A stretch of DNA of 61,521 nt, taken from Accumulibacter sp. GTDB lineage: Bacteria; Pseudomonadota; Gammaproteobacteria; Burkholderiales; Rhodocyclaceae. Numbering within the stretch: position 1 is the stretch's first letter; each line of letters begins with the position of its first letter. This document shows positions 23,125 to 32,722 of the stretch, piece after piece. The stretch is taken from NCBI GenBank assembly GCA_016788495.1, contig JAEUOM010000070.1:1-61521 (forward strand), given 5' to 3'. The notes beneath the pieces are model-generated. The model was not told the DNA's origin, searched no databases, and was given only the letters and a program-made list of their open reading frames with translations. Made by a program: the position numbers and the translations under genes.

Positions 23125-23364
23125 TCACTTGCGCCGGAGAAAGAACTCGAAGACCTTGCCTGTCTCGGAACGCGACAACAGCTCGTTGCCCGTCTGCCTG
23201 GCGAAAGCTTCGAAATCCTTGACTGCCCCGGGGTCGGTCGCCAGTACATGCAGGACTTCGCCTGCCGACATCTCGGAAAGCGCCTTCTTGGTCCGCAGGA
23301 TGGGCAAGGGGCAGTTGAGGCCCTTGACATCTAACTCTCGATCGAAATGCATGGTGTGATCCAC
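23125..23364 (-). CDS. tusA: Sulfur carrier protein TusA
   Basis: A small (79-residue) SirA/TusA-fold protein. The active cysteine is in GLNCPLPILRTKKAL (CPxP motif), which takes persulfide sulfur from a cysteine desulfurase and passes it on, for example to tRNA 2-thiolation or molybdenum cofactor synthesis. It starts at a GTG; an ATG four codons later (MHFDREL) is the alternative. It lies between the BepA-like protease and pabBC on the same strand. moaC and soxYZ, also sulfur-related, are divergent nearby. Confidence 0.93.
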   Translation of the reverse strand: MDHTMHFDRELDVKGLNCPLPILRTKKALSEMSAGEVLHVLATDPGAVKDFEAFARQTGNELLSRSETGKVFEFFLRRK

Positions 23365-23391
23365 AGGAAAGCCGGGCGCGTATTGTAAACG

Positions 23392-24849
23392 CTAAAGCCC
23401 TGTCCTCTTCTGCTTGGCTTCCTCGACCTGCAGTCGGCGCAACTCGCGCAGGCGGGCGTCAACCGCCGACTGCTCGAAGAAGCTCCCGTCGCCTGCCTGT
23501 TGCGCAAACTGCAGCTGCTCGACGGCTGGCCCGAGCTGTCCCTGCAGCAGATAGAACTCTGCTTGGGCGCGGTGCTGCTGCAAGCGCTTGCCGGTTGCCG
23601 AGAAGGTTCGGGCCGACAGGCCATGCAGCTTGTAGTCCGAAGTGTGAAGCTGCAACTGCGCATCGAGGAAGAGGCGGGCCTGCTCGTACTGCTTCGCGGT
23701 GAGCAGGGCTTCGGCGTAGCCGTAGGTCAGCGCCGTGGATTGCGGATAGCGCTGCAAGGCATCACGATAGATCGCCGCTGCGCCGCCCGGGTCGTTATCG
23801 GCGATCCTGATCGCCGCTGCCAGTCCGGCAAGCAGCGGCGAAGAAGGCTTCAGGGCGGCGAGCGCATCGAACTCCCGCTGTGCTCCCGCGACGTCCTTTG
23901 CTCGCAGCAGCGAGTAGCTCAGCCCGTAACGGACGGCCACTTCGGAGGCATACTTCTTCTCCCGCAGCTGTCTGCCGAACTCGCTGATTCCCTCCTGCGG
24001 CGTGCCCATCTGGGCGCGCAACTTCGCCCGAACCAGGTGGAAGTCGAGGCTGCCGGCCACCTGCCGATAGGGGGCGCTCTGCGCCCGGTTCTGCATGTCC
24101 GACATCCGCTCGACGGTCAGCGGATGCGATCGCATGTAGACCGGGGCGCTGTTTTCATACACCCGGCCGGCCTGTTGGAGGCGGCCAAAGAAATCGGCCA
24201 TGCCGCGCACGTCGAAGCCGGCCTGGCTGAGAGTCTGAAAACCTACGCGATCAGCCTCGCGTTCGAAATCGCGGCTGTAGGCCAGCTGTGCCTGGATCGA
24301 CCCGGCCTGTGCCGAGGCGATTGCGGCGGTGGCCACTTGCGAGTTCGAGCGCGCGGCGAGGACACCGACGGCCATCGCGATCATGGTCGCGACCGAGCTC
24401 TGTTTCTCGCGCTGAATCTGCCTCGCCAGGTGGGACTGCAGCACGTGCGAGATCTCGTGTGCCAGGACCGCTGCCAGTTCGGACTCCGACTGCGCCGTCA
24501 GCAGTGTTCCGGTGTTCACGCCGATGAAACCACCGAACATGGCGAAGGCATTGACCGTGCTGTCGCGGATCAGGAAGAAGTAGCAGTCGGCAGTCGGGTT
24601 CGCGCTGGCAGCCACCAGGCGACCCCCCAGATGGTTGAGGTAATCCGACAACTCGGGGTCGTCGACGTAGCTAGGTTCGCGCAGGCGGATCTCGTTGAGA
24701 ATCCGCTCGCCGATCCTGCGTTCGAGTTGTGGCGACAGCTCGGCACGGGCGGCCTCACCGAGGTCTGGCAGTTCGTCCGTCGCCAGGGCCGGTGAGGCGG
24801 TGACGACGGTTGCCGTGAGCAGGGCGGCGACGATACGCGGTAGGGGCAT
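23392..24849 (-). CDS. Periplasmic M48 metalloprotease with TPR tail, BepA-like
   Basis: BepA-type proteins act in the periplasm both as chaperone and zinc protease for outer-membrane proteins, notably LptD. The 485-residue product has a signal peptide (MPLPRIVAALLTATVVTASPALA), a zinc motif LAHEISHVLQSH (HExxH), a second glutamate in FEREADRVGF, and a C-terminal helical repeat region with AEALLTAKQYEQARLFLD and similar TPR-like units. ATG 24849 is chosen because it starts a clean signal peptide; an in-frame TTG at 24882 adds eleven basic residues. It is divergent from moaC. Confidence 0.9.
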   Translation of the reverse strand: MPLPRIVAALLTATVVTASPALATDELPDLGEAARAELSPQLERRIGERILNEIRLREPSYVDDPELSDYLNHLGGRLVAASANPTADCYFFLIRDSTVNAFAMFGGFIGVNTGTLLTAQSESELAAVLAHEISHVLQSHLARQIQREKQSSVATMIAMAVGVLAARSNSQVATAAIASAQAGSIQAQLAYSRDFEREADRVGFQTLSQAGFDVRGMADFFGRLQQAGRVYENSAPVYMRSHPLTVERMSDMQNRAQSAPYRQVAGSLDFHLVRAKLRAQMGTPQEGISEFGRQLREKKYASEVAVRYGLSYSLLRAKDVAGAQREFDALAALKPSSPLLAGLAAAIRIADNDPGGAAAIYRDALQRYPQSTALTYGYAEALLTAKQYEQARLFLDAQLQLHTSDYKLHGLSARTFSATGKRLQQHRAQAEFYLLQGQLGPAVEQLQFAQQAGDGSFFEQSAVDARLRELRRLQVEEAKQKRTGL

Positions 24850-24993
24850 CAAACGAGGTTTCCGGACTTTGGTGAAGGACAATGGATGTTATGATACTCA
24901 AGGAGTGGCCGAGAGAGTGTGACCAAGCGTTACAGCGCCTGTCGGCTCGCCAGTGCCCTTGTCCTGCCTGCCTTGAGCGATCTGCCTCCTGCG

Positions 24994-25479
24994 ATGTCCA
25001 CAAGTCCTCTCTCCCATTTTGATCGGCACGGCCAAGCGCAGATGGTCGATGTCACGGCCAAGGCCGAGACCCATCGGCACGCGACCGCCAGCGGCTCCAT
25101 CTCGATGCGCCCGGAGACTCTGGCGCTCATCGTTGAAGGCTCGGCGCGCAAGGGAGACGTCTTGGCGGTGGCCCGGATCGCTGCGATTCAGGGTGCCAAA
25201 CGCACATCGGAGCTGATCCCGCTGTGCCACCCCATTGCCGTGACCCGAATCACCGTCGACTTCGAGATCGATGGCGAGGCCAACAGCGTCGCCTGCAAGG
25301 CGCGTGTCGAGACTTTCGGACGTACTGGTGTCGAGATGGAAGCTTTGTCGGCGGTCAGCATCGCTCTGCTGACCATCTACGATATGTGCAAGGCGGCCGA
25401 TCGTGGAATGCGCCTGGAGGGCGTTCGCCTGCTCGAGAAGGACGGCGGCCGCTCCGGGTACTGGCAGCAGGAGGGTTGA
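24994..25479 (+). CDS. moaC: Cyclic pyranopterin monophosphate synthase MoaC
   Basis: MoaC acts after MoaA to form cPMP, the first pterin intermediate of molybdenum cofactor. The 161-residue protein has [20 protein letters not shown] near the start, [12 protein letters not shown] in the middle and [20 protein letters not shown] with DMCKAADR near the end. ATG 24994 gives the family start [10 protein letters not shown]; the upstream extension to 24919 is unsupported. It may be co-transcribed with soxY, which starts six bases after its stop. Confidence 0.95.
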   Translation: MSTSPLSHFDRHGQAQMVDVTAKAETHRHATASGSISMRPETLALIVEGSARKGDVLAVARIAAIQGAKRTSELIPLCHPIAVTRITVDFEIDGEANSVACKARVETFGRTGVEMEALSAVSIALLTIYDMCKAADRGMRLEGVRLLEKDGGRSGYWQQEG

Positions 25480-25485
25480 GAGCCG

Positions 25486-25983
25486 ATGCCGCCGGCAGCG
25501 AAGGGCGAGTGCGACCGCCTGCGTCGCCTGCTGCTCGAGGCGACGACTGCAGGCGTCAGTGCCGGCGCCCTGCTGGCTGCCGATCTGCTGCAGCCCACGG
25601 CTGTTCTGGCGGCCGACTGGAACCGCGCTGCCTTTACCGCCACCACTCTGTCAGAGGCCATCCGGGCAGCCGGCGCAGGTGGCTCCAGCGACAGCGGCAG
25701 CATCATCATCAAGACGGTCGAGATTGCCGAGAACGGTGCTCAGGTGCCAGTTGAGGTGATCAGCAACATACCCGACAGCAAGAGCATGAACATCTTCGTC
25801 GAGAAGAACCCGATGCCGCTGGCGGCCAGCCTGACTTTCGCCGCGGGTGCGCAGGCACGCGTCCGGCTGCAGCTCAAGATGGCCGAGTCATCACGCATAC
25901 GGGTCGTGGTCAGGGCGTCTGACGGAAAGAACTACCATGCCAGTCGTGAAGTCAAGGTGACGCTTGGCGGCTGTGGTGCCTGA
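25486..25983 (+). CDS. soxY: Thiosulfate-oxidation carrier protein SoxY
   Basis: SoxY covalently carries sulfur intermediates on a C-terminal cysteine in the periplasmic Sox pathway. The 165-residue product has a leader with a twin-arginine-like RLRRLLLEA and a hydrophobic stretch ending near VLAADW, an immunoglobulin-like core (VPVEVISNIPDSKSMNIFVE), and the C-terminal swinging arm LGGCGA holding the reactive cysteine; the common form is GGCGG. soxZ follows after 16 bases. None of soxA, soxB, soxC, soxD or soxX is in this window. Confidence 0.9.
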   Translation: MPPAAKGECDRLRRLLLEATTAGVSAGALLAADLLQPTAVLAADWNRAAFTATTLSEAIRAAGAGGSSDSGSIIIKTVEIAENGAQVPVEVISNIPDSKSMNIFVEKNPMPLAASLTFAAGAQARVRLQLKMAESSRIRVVVRASDGKNYHASREVKVTLGGCGA

Positions 25984-25999
25984 GCGAGGGCAGTCGAGG

Positions 26000-26320
26000 A
26001 TGGGTGAAGCCATCAAGATCCGCGCCAGCCTGCAGGGCGACCTGACCGAAATCCGCTTTCTCATGCCGCATCCGATGGAGACGGGGCAGCGCAAGGATTC
26101 CGCCAGTGGCCAGCTGGTTCCAGCGCACTTCATACAGAGCTTCTCGCTCACCGCCAACGGCGCACTCCTGGTCGGTGGCCAGCTGAACACTTCGATCTCG
26201 CGCAATCCCCTGTTCTCCTTTTACGCTCGCGGACTGAAGGCTGGCGACCGGATCGCGGTCGAGTGGTCTGACACCCGGGGTGACCGGCGGCGCGACGAAG
26301 TCATCATCGCCGTGCGGTAA
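26000..26320 (+). CDS. soxZ: Thiosulfate-oxidation protein SoxZ
   Basis: SoxZ is the partner of SoxY; it lacks its own export signal and is thought to be carried out with SoxY. The 106-residue protein has the expected LMPHPMETGQRKD and IQSFSLTANGALLVGGQL strands and the C-terminal DRIAVEWSDTRGD. ATG 26000 is preceded by CGAGGA. The soxYZ pair sits downstream of moaC. Confidence 0.9.
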   Translation: MGEAIKIRASLQGDLTEIRFLMPHPMETGQRKDSASGQLVPAHFIQSFSLTANGALLVGGQLNTSISRNPLFSFYARGLKAGDRIAVEWSDTRGDRRRDEVIIAVR

Positions 26321-26348
26321 GCGGCCGCCTGTCGGAGCGACCGAGGGC

Positions 26349-26373
26349 AAAAAAAAACCCGCCAGAGGCGGGT
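26349..26373 (-). terminator. Rho-independent terminator of the cold-shock gene
   Basis: On the minus strand, a stem ACCCGCC / GGCGGGT with loop TCT is followed directly by nine T residues (A-run at 26349-26357 on the plus strand). It lies 23 bases after the csp stop codon and is the clearest intrinsic terminator in the window. It also separates csp from the convergent soxZ. Confidence 0.9.
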
Positions 26374-26395
26374 ACCTGGTGCGCTCCCGAAAGAA

Positions 26396-26599
26396 TCAGG
26401 CGCGCGCGATATTCGATGCTTGCTTGCCCTTGGGGCCCTGCGTCACGTCGAAGGAAACCTTCTCGCCCTCTTTGAGGGTCTTGAATCCGCCCATGCTGAT
26501 CGCGGAGAAATGGGCGAAGAGATCCTCGCTGCCATCGTCCGGGGTGATGAAGCCGAAACCCTTGGCGTCATTGAACCACTTCACTGTACCAGTTGCCAT
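26396..26599 (-). CDS. Cold-shock domain protein, CspA family
   Basis: A 67-residue single OB-fold protein that binds single-stranded RNA and DNA and acts as an RNA chaperone. The RNP1 motif KGFGFIT and RNP2 DLFAHFSAI are present. ATG 26599 is preceded by GGAAG, while the upstream in-frame extension is not family-like. The 260 bases between this start and clpS would contain its promoter and any cold-responsive leader, but I see no definite element there. Whether it is cold-induced or constitutive cannot be told from the sequence. Confidence 0.95.
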   Translation of the reverse strand: MATGTVKWFNDAKGFGFITPDDGSEDLFAHFSAISMGGFKTLKEGEKVSFDVTQGPKGKQASNIARA

Positions 26600-26825
26600 A
26601 TTGCCACTTCCTTCAAAAAAGACTGAATCCGGGCATTGCCCGACTTGCATGCTTCCAAATCAACCAACGCCGACAAGGCATTTCGGACAGGCAGAAGAAC
26701 CTCGCTGCGCAACGAATCCGGAGCATGCCCGCTTTTTACGCTAAAGCAGGCAGGGGCGTCAAGCTTTTTTGCTCGTCACTGCGCGCGAATGGCCTGCGAG
26801 TTGCCGACCTCCGTCGCGGGCGGTA

Positions 26826-26853
26826 TTGCGCATCCGTATGGACTGGTTAGAAT
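26826..26853 (+). promoter_or_regulatory. clpS promoter, TTGCGC-16-TAGAAT
   Basis: TTGCGC (26826-26831) and TAGAAT (26848-26853) are 16 bases apart and the -10 ends six bases before the clpS ATG. The message would start at or just before the ATG. No purine-rich ribosome-binding site is seen before the ATG, consistent with a leaderless transcript. Confidence 0.45.
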
Positions 26854-26859
26854 TCCGCT

Positions 26860-27168
26860 ATGGCAACAAAGCATCAAGACGGATCACTCCTCGAAACGAA
26901 GCGCACGCACCTTGCGCCGCCGCCACTGTACAAGGTACTGCTGCTGAACGATGATTTCACGCCGATGGACTTCGTCATCGTCGTTCTGCAGAGGTTCTTT
27001 GCAATGGATCGTGAACAGGCAACGCGGATCATGCTCAAAGTGCACACTGACGGCAGAGGTGTCTGTGGAGTTTACCCACGCGACGTCGCGGCCACCAAGG
27101 TAGAACAGGTCACAGGTTTCGCACGCAGCAACCAGCACCCGCTGGCGTGCGTAATGGAGGAGAACTGA
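26860..27168 (+). CDS. clpS: ATP-dependent Clp protease adaptor ClpS
   Basis: ClpS delivers N-degron substrates to ClpA and blocks ClpA self-degradation. The 102-residue protein has a flexible N-terminus and the core [19 protein letters not shown] with the DDFTPM substrate pocket, then [16 protein letters not shown]. clpA starts on the base after its stop codon, the standard clpS-clpA arrangement. Confidence 0.97.
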   Translation: MATKHQDGSLLETKRTHLAPPPLYKVLLLNDDFTPMDFVIVVLQRFFAMDREQATRIMLKVHTDGRGVCGVYPRDVAATKVEQVTGFARSNQHPLACVMEEN

Positions 27169-29427
27169 ATGATTGCGCAGGAACTTGAAGTGAGCTTGCA
27201 CATGGCGTTTGTCGAAGCTCGGCAAAAGCGTCACGAGTTCATCACCGTTGAACACCTGCTGCTGGCGCTGCTCGACAACCCGTCGGCGGCCGAAGCTCTG
27301 CGGGCCTGTGGTGCGAACATCGAGCAATTGCGCAAGGATCTGACCCGCTTCATCGGCGAACACACGCCAACGGTGTCGGGTGAGGACGAGATCGACACGC
27401 AGCCGACGCTGGGTTTTCAGCGCGTCATCCAGCGCGCCATCCTGCATGTCCAGTCCTCGGGGCGCAAGGAAGTGAACGGGGCCAACGTCCTCGTGGCGAT
27501 CTTCGGCGAGAAGGATTCGCACGCGGTCTACTACCTGCAGAAACAGGGTGTCACGCGCCTCGATGTGGTCAACTTCATTTCGCACGGGATCAGCAAGGTG
27601 CCGCAGAGCTCGCCTCGCAGCGAACCGGAAGCCGAGCCGGAAGCCGAACAGCAAACGGCAGCGGGGCCACTCGACAGCTACACGATCAACCTCAATGCAC
27701 TCGCGTTGCAGGGCAAGATCGATCCGTTGATCGGCCGTGACACCGAGCTTGAAAGAGTGATCCAGACGCTCTGCCGGCGGCGGAAGAACAACCCCTTGCT
27801 CGTCGGCGAAGCCGGTGTCGGCAAGACGGCGATTGCCGAAGGCCTGGCCCGACGGATCGTCGAGAGCGACATTCCGGACATCCTTGCCAAAGCCAATGTC
27901 TATTGCCTCGACATGGGTTCCCTGCTTGCGGGCACCAAATACCGGGGCGATTTCGAGCAGCGACTGAAAGGGGTGCTGAAGCAGCTGAGCGAGAACCCGC
28001 AAGCGATCCTGTTCATCGACGAGATTCATACCCTGATCGGCGCTGGCTCGGCCTCAGGCGGCACCCTCGACGCGTCGAACCTGCTCAAGCCTGCCCTGTC
28101 CACCGGGCAGCTGAAGTGCATCGGCGCGACGACCTACAACGAGTATCGAGGCATCTTCGAGAAGGACCATGCGCTGTCAAGACGCTTCCAGAAGATCGAC
28201 GTCAATGAGCCATCGAGCGCCGAGGCGGTGGAGATTCTCAAGGGGCTGAAGTCACGCTTCGAGGCTCACCACGGAATCAAGTACTCGGCGGCCGCATTGA
28301 CGTCGGCGGTCGAACTGTCGGTTCGCTTCATCACCGACCGGCACTTGCCGGACAAGGCGATCGATGTCATCGACGAGGCAGGCGCAGCGCAAAGGATTCT
28401 GCCAAAGTCGAAGCAGAAGAAACTGATCGGCAAGATAGATATTGAGGAGATCGTTGCCAAGATTGCCCGCATTCCCTCGACCCACGTCTCGTCCGATGAC
28501 CGCAACAACCTGCGCAACCTCGACCGGGACCTGAAGGCGGTGGTGTTTGGCCAGGATGCCGCCATCGATGCCCTCGCCAAGGCGATCAAGATGGCACGAT
28601 CCGGATTGGGCAATCCGACCCGACCGATTGGCAGTTTCCTCTTCTCCGGCCCCACCGGTGTCGGCAAGACCGAGGTCGCCAAGCAACTGGCCTATTGCCT
28701 CGGTAACGAGCTGGTGCGCTTCGACATGTCGGAGTACATGGAGCGGCACGCGGTCTCCCGCCTGATCGGTGCGCCGCCTGGCTACGTCGGCTTCGATCAG
28801 GGTGGTCTGCTGACCGAGGCAATTACCAAGAAACCGTACAGCGTCCTGCTGCTCGACGAGATCGAAAAGGCACATCCGGACATCTACAACATTCTCCTGC
28901 AGGTCATGGATCACGGTACGCTGACCGACAACAACGGCCGCAAGGCGGATTTCCGCAACGTGGTGATCATCATGACCACCAACGCCGGGCAGGAGGCGAT
29001 CCAGAAGGCGACGATGGGCTTCACGCCGTCGCGGCAGCCCGGCGACGAGATGGCCGAGATCAAGCGCATCTTCACGCCCGAGTTCCGCAACCGGCTCGAT
29101 GCGACCATCTCGTTCCGGGCTCTTGACCACGAGGTCATCCTGCGCGTCGTCGACAAGTTCCTCATGCAGCTCGAAGCACAATTGCATGACAAGAAGGTCG
29201 ATGTGGTGTTCTCGGCTGTCCTGAAGGAGCACCTCGCGGTGGCGGGATTCGATCCGCTGATGGGTGCCCGGCCAATGGCGCGGCTGATCCAGGATACCAT
29301 TCGCGCCTCACTGGCTGACGAACTGCTGTTCGGCAGGCTGGCCCATGGCGGACACGTGACGGTCGATCTCGACGAGGACGAGAAGGTCAAACTGGTGTTC
29401 GAGGAAGAGCCAGAGGTCGTTGCCTGA
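27169..29427 (+). CDS. clpA: ATP-dependent Clp protease ATP-binding subunit ClpA
   Basis: An AAA+ unfoldase that feeds ClpP. The 752-residue protein has an N-terminal Clp repeat domain that binds ClpS ([20 protein letters not shown]), a first AAA module with GEAGVGKTA at about residue 213 and [13 protein letters not shown], and a second with GPTGVGKTE at about residue 494 and [13 protein letters not shown]. The C-terminal part matches ClpA rather than ClpB because there is no middle coiled-coil insertion. Confidence 0.97.
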   Translation: MIAQELEVSLHMAFVEARQKRHEFITVEHLLLALLDNPSAAEALRACGANIEQLRKDLTRFIGEHTPTVSGEDEIDTQPTLGFQRVIQRAILHVQSSGRKEVNGANVLVAIFGEKDSHAVYYLQKQGVTRLDVVNFISHGISKVPQSSPRSEPEAEPEAEQQTAAGPLDSYTINLNALALQGKIDPLIGRDTELERVIQTLCRRRKNNPLLVGEAGVGKTAIAEGLARRIVESDIPDILAKANVYCLDMGSLLAGTKYRGDFEQRLKGVLKQLSENPQAILFIDEIHTLIGAGSASGGTLDASNLLKPALSTGQLKCIGATTYNEYRGIFEKDHALSRRFQKIDVNEPSSAEAVEILKGLKSRFEAHHGIKYSAAALTSAVELSVRFITDRHLPDKAIDVIDEAGAAQRILPKSKQKKLIGKIDIEEIVAKIARIPSTHVSSDDRNNLRNLDRDLKAVVFGQDAAIDALAKAIKMARSGLGNPTRPIGSFLFSGPTGVGKTEVAKQLAYCLGNELVRFDMSEYMERHAVSRLIGAPPGYVGFDQGGLLTEAITKKPYSVLLLDEIEKAHPDIYNILLQVMDHGTLTDNNGRKADFRNVVIIMTTNAGQEAIQKATMGFTPSRQPGDEMAEIKRIFTPEFRNRLDATISFRALDHEVILRVVDKFLMQLEAQLHDKKVDVVFSAVLKEHLAVAGFDPLMGARPMARLIQDTIRASLADELLFGRLAHGGHVTVDLDEDEKVKLVFEEEPEVVA

Positions 29428-29519
29428 GTTTCCCTCCACCAACCCACCAGCAGCGGCCACGCTGCTAGGTATAGGTATAGTCGATTTTTGCGCCACGAAA
29501 AGGGCGAGAGGCCAGCGAT

Positions 29520-30014
29520 ATGAGTATCAGCACACCCGACCTGCTCGACAGGCACGAGGCCAGGACAGTGGATGGCAGCGTTCGTGTCGTCGCGCCGATC
29601 TTCCAGCGATATGGGGAGCGCTCCGCCTTCTGCGGGCGCATCGTCACGCTGAAGCTGTTCGAGGACAACTCCCTGGTGCGTGAAGTGCTCGCTGAAGACG
29701 GCCATGGCAAGGTGCTCGTGATTGATGGTGGCGGCTCGCTGCGGTGTGCTCTCGTCGGAGACCAGTTGGCGATCCTTGCGCAGCGCAACGGGTGGGAGGG
29801 AATCGTGGTGTACGGCTGTATCCGGGACTCGGAGCCCATCGCCCGCATCGCCATCGGATTGCGCGCCCTCAATACGCATCCGCTGAAGAGCATCAAGAAG
29901 GGTGTTGGCGAGCGTGACCTCGCAGTCACTTTCGCCGGTGTCACGTTCCGGCCTGGCGACTGGATCTACGTCGACGCTGACGGAATCGTGGTCAGTGATC
30001 AGCTACTGGACTGA
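29520..30014 (+). CDS. rraA: RraA-like protein, regulator of RNase E activity family
   Basis: The 164-residue protein matches the RraA fold: FCGRIVTLKLFEDNSLVREV, GGSLRCALVGDQLAILAQRN and YGCIRDSEPIARIAIGLRAL. Members either inhibit RNase E or act as class II 4-hydroxy-4-methyl-2-oxoglutarate/oxaloacetate aldolases. The G-D-Q...R-D residues seen here occur in both types, so the biochemical role is undecided. It lies 92 bases after clpA; a TATAGT at 29476-29481 may be its -10 box. Confidence 0.88.
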   Translation: MSISTPDLLDRHEARTVDGSVRVVAPIFQRYGERSAFCGRIVTLKLFEDNSLVREVLAEDGHGKVLVIDGGGSLRCALVGDQLAILAQRNGWEGIVVYGCIRDSEPIARIAIGLRALNTHPLKSIKKGVGERDLAVTFAGVTFRPGDWIYVDADGIVVSDQLLD

Positions 30015-30029
30015 AACGGGGGATAACGC

Positions 30030-30536
30030 GTGAATTCAGCTATCGACCTGCTCAAGGCAATCCGTAGCGGACGGCTCCAGGAGGTGCAGGCGGTGCTCGA
30101 TTCCGGCGCTCCGGTCGAGCTGCTCGACGGACGCGGCGACCCGGGGCTGCCACTTGGCGTGGCGTGCTTCATGGGTTTTCCCGATATCGTCCGCGAGTTG
30201 GTCGGTCGCGGCGCCAAGGTGAATATGGCGGACAACTCGCAGCCGACCTCGCCTTTGTCGATGGCCATCCGCGGCAAGCGGAAGGAGGTGCTCAAGGTGC
30301 TAGTCGAACTCGGCGCCGAAATTCCGCCCGGGTTGAACACCGGTCTCAGCGAACAGGAGATTCTGGTCGCTCGCTGGCGCGGGCAACATTATGGGGCACC
30401 CATGTCCCGGTCCACCGAGTCCGCACAGGAGGCCCCAGTCTACGAGGAGATCGAGATGGTGCGTTGCTATGGAACGGACACCTCGGTGCTCGACGCGGAT
30501 CTGATCCGTGCCGCGCGGGAAATGGACAAGAAGTAG
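30030..30536 (+). CDS. Ankyrin-repeat protein
   Basis: A 168-residue cytoplasmic protein with about three ankyrin repeats in residues 5-105 (AIRSGRLQEVQAVLDSGAPV; GVACFMGFPDIVRELVGRGA; SMAIRGKRKEVLKVLVELGA) and a C-terminal tail with GTDTSVLDADLIRAAREMDK. There is no signal peptide. It starts at a GTG 16 bases after rraA, so the two are likely co-transcribed. The partner is unknown. Confidence 0.82.
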   Translation: MNSAIDLLKAIRSGRLQEVQAVLDSGAPVELLDGRGDPGLPLGVACFMGFPDIVRELVGRGAKVNMADNSQPTSPLSMAIRGKRKEVLKVLVELGAEIPPGLNTGLSEQEILVARWRGQHYGAPMSRSTESAQEAPVYEEIEMVRCYGTDTSVLDADLIRAAREMDKK

Positions 30537-30590
30537 AGCGACCGCGGGCGAAGGAACGCGCGTGAAACAGCCCTTTGCAGCCCCTCTTTC

Positions 30591-30863
30591 TCAGGGCCGG
30601 CTGCCCGCCTCCGGCATCACGATGTTCACTTCCAGGACCTCGAAGTTGCCCTGTTTTTCGACCGATACCTTGATGTCTTCAGGGTTTACCGAGACATACT
30701 TCGAGATCACCGCCATCAGTTCCTGCTGCAGGGCCGGCAGGAAATCCGGTGTGCTGGTGCCGCCGTTGCGCTCGTGCGCGATGATCAGTTGCAGGCGTTC
30801 CTTGGCGATCGCTGCCGTCTTCGGTTTGCTGCCGAAGATGAGGGAGAACAGGGACATCCTCAT
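30591..30863 (-). CDS. minE: Cell division topological specificity factor MinE
   Basis: MinE stimulates MinD ATPase and drives Min oscillation, confining FtsZ inhibition to the poles. The 90-residue protein has the N-terminal membrane/MinD-binding segment ([20 protein letters not shown]) and the beta-strand dimerisation domain ([17 protein letters not shown]). The ATG at 30863 overlaps the minD stop as ATGA; a second ATG two codons later (MSLFSL) matches relatives better. Confidence 0.96.
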   Translation of the reverse strand: MRMSLFSLIFGSKPKTAAIAKERLQLIIAHERNGGTSTPDFLPALQQELMAVISKYVSVNPEDIKVSVEKQGNFEVLEVNIVMPEAGSRP

Positions 30864-31681
30864 CTACCCCCGAAGAGTCGCTTCAACAGACCCGGCTTTT
30901 CGTAGTCGACGAAGCGCAGGGGAATGTGTTCTCCAAGAAAGCGCCCGACGACGTCGAGGTAAGCACCGGCGACGTCACTGCCGGCAAGATGGATTGCTGG
31001 CGTACCGGCATTCGAAGACTGCAGCACCGCTTCGGATTCCGGGATGACACCGATGATGGGGACGCGGAGGATCTCTTGCACATCCTTGTACGACAGCATC
31101 TCGCCTTCGTTGACACGTTTCGGCGAGTAGCGGGTGATCAGCAGGTGCTCCTTGACTGGCTCGCCACCGAGCAGCGCACGCCGTGACTTGGCTTGGATGA
31201 TGCCCAGGATGCGGTCGGAATCGCGTACCGACGAAACCTCCGGGTTGCTGACCACCAGGGCTTCGTCGGCGAAGGTCAGCGCCATCACCGCTCCTTTCTC
31301 GATACCTGCCGGTGAGTCGCAGACGACGTAGTCGAAGCCCATGTGTTCGAGCTCCTTGAGGACCTTCTCCACGCCTTCCTCGGTCAGGGCATCCTTGTCG
31401 CGGGTCTGCGAGGCAGGCAGAACGAAGAGATTTCCACTCTCGACATGCTTGTCCTTGATCAGCGCCTGGGTGAGGGTTGCCTCACCATTGAGGACGTTGA
31501 CCAGGTCATACACGACCCTGCGCTCGCACCCCATGATTAGATCGAGGTTGCGCAGGCCGACATCGAAATCGATTACGGCCGTTTTGTAACCACGCAGGGC
31601 AAGGCCTGACGCAAAGCTGGCACTGGTAGTGGTCTTGCCCACCCCGCCTTTGCCGGATGTTACGACGACAATACGTGTCAC
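30860..31681 (-). CDS. minD: Septum site-determining ATPase MinD
   Basis: A ParA/MinD-family ATPase that binds the membrane in its ATP form and recruits MinC. The 273-residue protein has the deviant Walker [11 protein letters not shown] near the N-terminus, [17 protein letters not shown], and an amphipathic C-terminal membrane-targeting helix ([10 protein letters not shown]). The GTG at 31681 matches the family N-terminus [12 protein letters not shown]. The frame open farther upstream runs into the minC-minD gap and is not used. Confidence 0.97.
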   Translation of the reverse strand: MTRIVVVTSGKGGVGKTTTSASFASGLALRGYKTAVIDFDVGLRNLDLIMGCERRVVYDLVNVLNGEATLTQALIKDKHVESGNLFVLPASQTRDKDALTEEGVEKVLKELEHMGFDYVVCDSPAGIEKGAVMALTFADEALVVSNPEVSSVRDSDRILGIIQAKSRRALLGGEPVKEHLLITRYSPKRVNEGEMLSYKDVQEILRVPIIGVIPESEAVLQSSNAGTPAIHLAGSDVAGAYLDVVGRFLGEHIPLRFVDYEKPGLLKRLFGGR

Positions 31682-31793
31682 GGATGTTTCCCCGCAAGTC
31701 AAAGACGCGATTCTACCTGCAGAACGTACTTTCTGTTGCAAGCCAGGCTGACGCGGCAGGTGGGGCCGCACCGTCGTGTCGCGGCGCCGAACG

Positions 31794-32588
31794 TCAGTCG
31801 GTGTTCAGTGTTTCAACAATCAACTGGTTGGCGTCCTGGTCGACACTCTCCACCAGTCGTACCTGGACCGGCCGGCCGGCCAGTTCGTGCGGGACGCCGC
31901 CGTCGAAGGTCCGATACAGTCCCGCGACCGAAACCAGCTCGGCGTCGAAGCGGGTGCAGAGGATGCGCGCTTCCGTCGCGCCACTGGCGCCGGCCAGTGC
32001 GCGTCCGCGCAATGGCGCGTAGATGTGGATGCTGCCGTCGGCAATCACCTCGGCGCCCGCGTTGACCGCGGCCAGGACGACGAGGTTGCCGCCACGGGCG
32101 TACACCTGTTGTCCGGAGCGCAAGGGTCGATTGACGAACAGCGTTGGCGTCTTGGTGGCAACTGGAGCTGGCGGCGGAACCTGATCTACCTGGGGGGCGG
32201 GTATCGCCTCGGCGGTGGCTGGCGGACTGGCGACCGCTCCACGTGCGGCTGCGACGGTGGCCGGGCGGTCGCTGACCGCATAGGTCGGCAAGCCCGCAAA
32301 GGCGGCTCCGTAACGCAACTCCTCGCTGCCGCCGCGAACGCCAATGACGTTCAGGCCATGCGACTTGAACACCTGCTTGAGCCGTCGCCAGTCGGGCTCG
32401 GGAACCTCGACGAGTTGCGCGAGATCGAGTACGGCGGCATCGCCGTCGAAGAAGTCGCTGCCACCAAACAGCGCCGTGGCTGCCCGTGCGAGTTCGTCTG
32501 CTTGCAGCGAACGCAGGGTGACGACGACAACCGGCAGGGTGGTGCCCTTGAACTCGATGGGCTGCGGGATCTTGTTTGTTCGCTGCAT
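31794..32588 (-). CDS. minC: Septum site-determining protein MinC
   Basis: MinC inhibits FtsZ polymerisation at the poles. The 264-residue protein has the N-terminal FtsZ-binding domain ([17 protein letters not shown]), a Pro/Ala linker near residues 115-150, and a C-terminal beta-helix ([20 protein letters not shown]) that binds MinD and dimerises. ATG 32588 gives [13 protein letters not shown]. It heads the minC-minD-minE operon; the 112-base gap before minD shows no gene. Confidence 0.95.
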   Translation of the reverse strand: MQRTNKIPQPIEFKGTTLPVVVVTLRSLQADELARAATALFGGSDFFDGDAAVLDLAQLVEVPEPDWRRLKQVFKSHGLNVIGVRGGSEELRYGAAFAGLPTYAVSDRPATVAAARGAVASPPATAEAIPAPQVDQVPPPAPVATKTPTLFVNRPLRSGQQVYARGGNLVVLAAVNAGAEVIADGSIHIYAPLRGRALAGASGATEARILCTRFDAELVSVAGLYRTFDGGVPHELAGRPVQVRLVESVDQDANQLIVETLNTD

Positions 32589-32722
32589 GATGTCGTTGGC
32601 CGTGCCGGGCTGGTGTGGGCGAGCGGCCAAGTCTAGCCCAATCGGCAACAAAGCGGAACATGGCCAGAGTCAGCTTTTCGCCAGCCGGTCGCTGGCGGCA
32701 TGCGCGTCACCGGGCTGCGGGC

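Noticed and set aside
23500..24795. A 431-codon open frame on the plus strand over the BepA-like protease
   Set aside because: The minus-strand protease has signal peptide, HExxH and TPR-like repeats, whereas the plus frame has no recognisable domain.
26600..26859. tRNA or small RNA between the cold-shock gene and clpS
   Set aside because: No cloverleaf or stable terminator-bounded transcript can be recognised; only promoter-like sequence for the flanking genes is seen.
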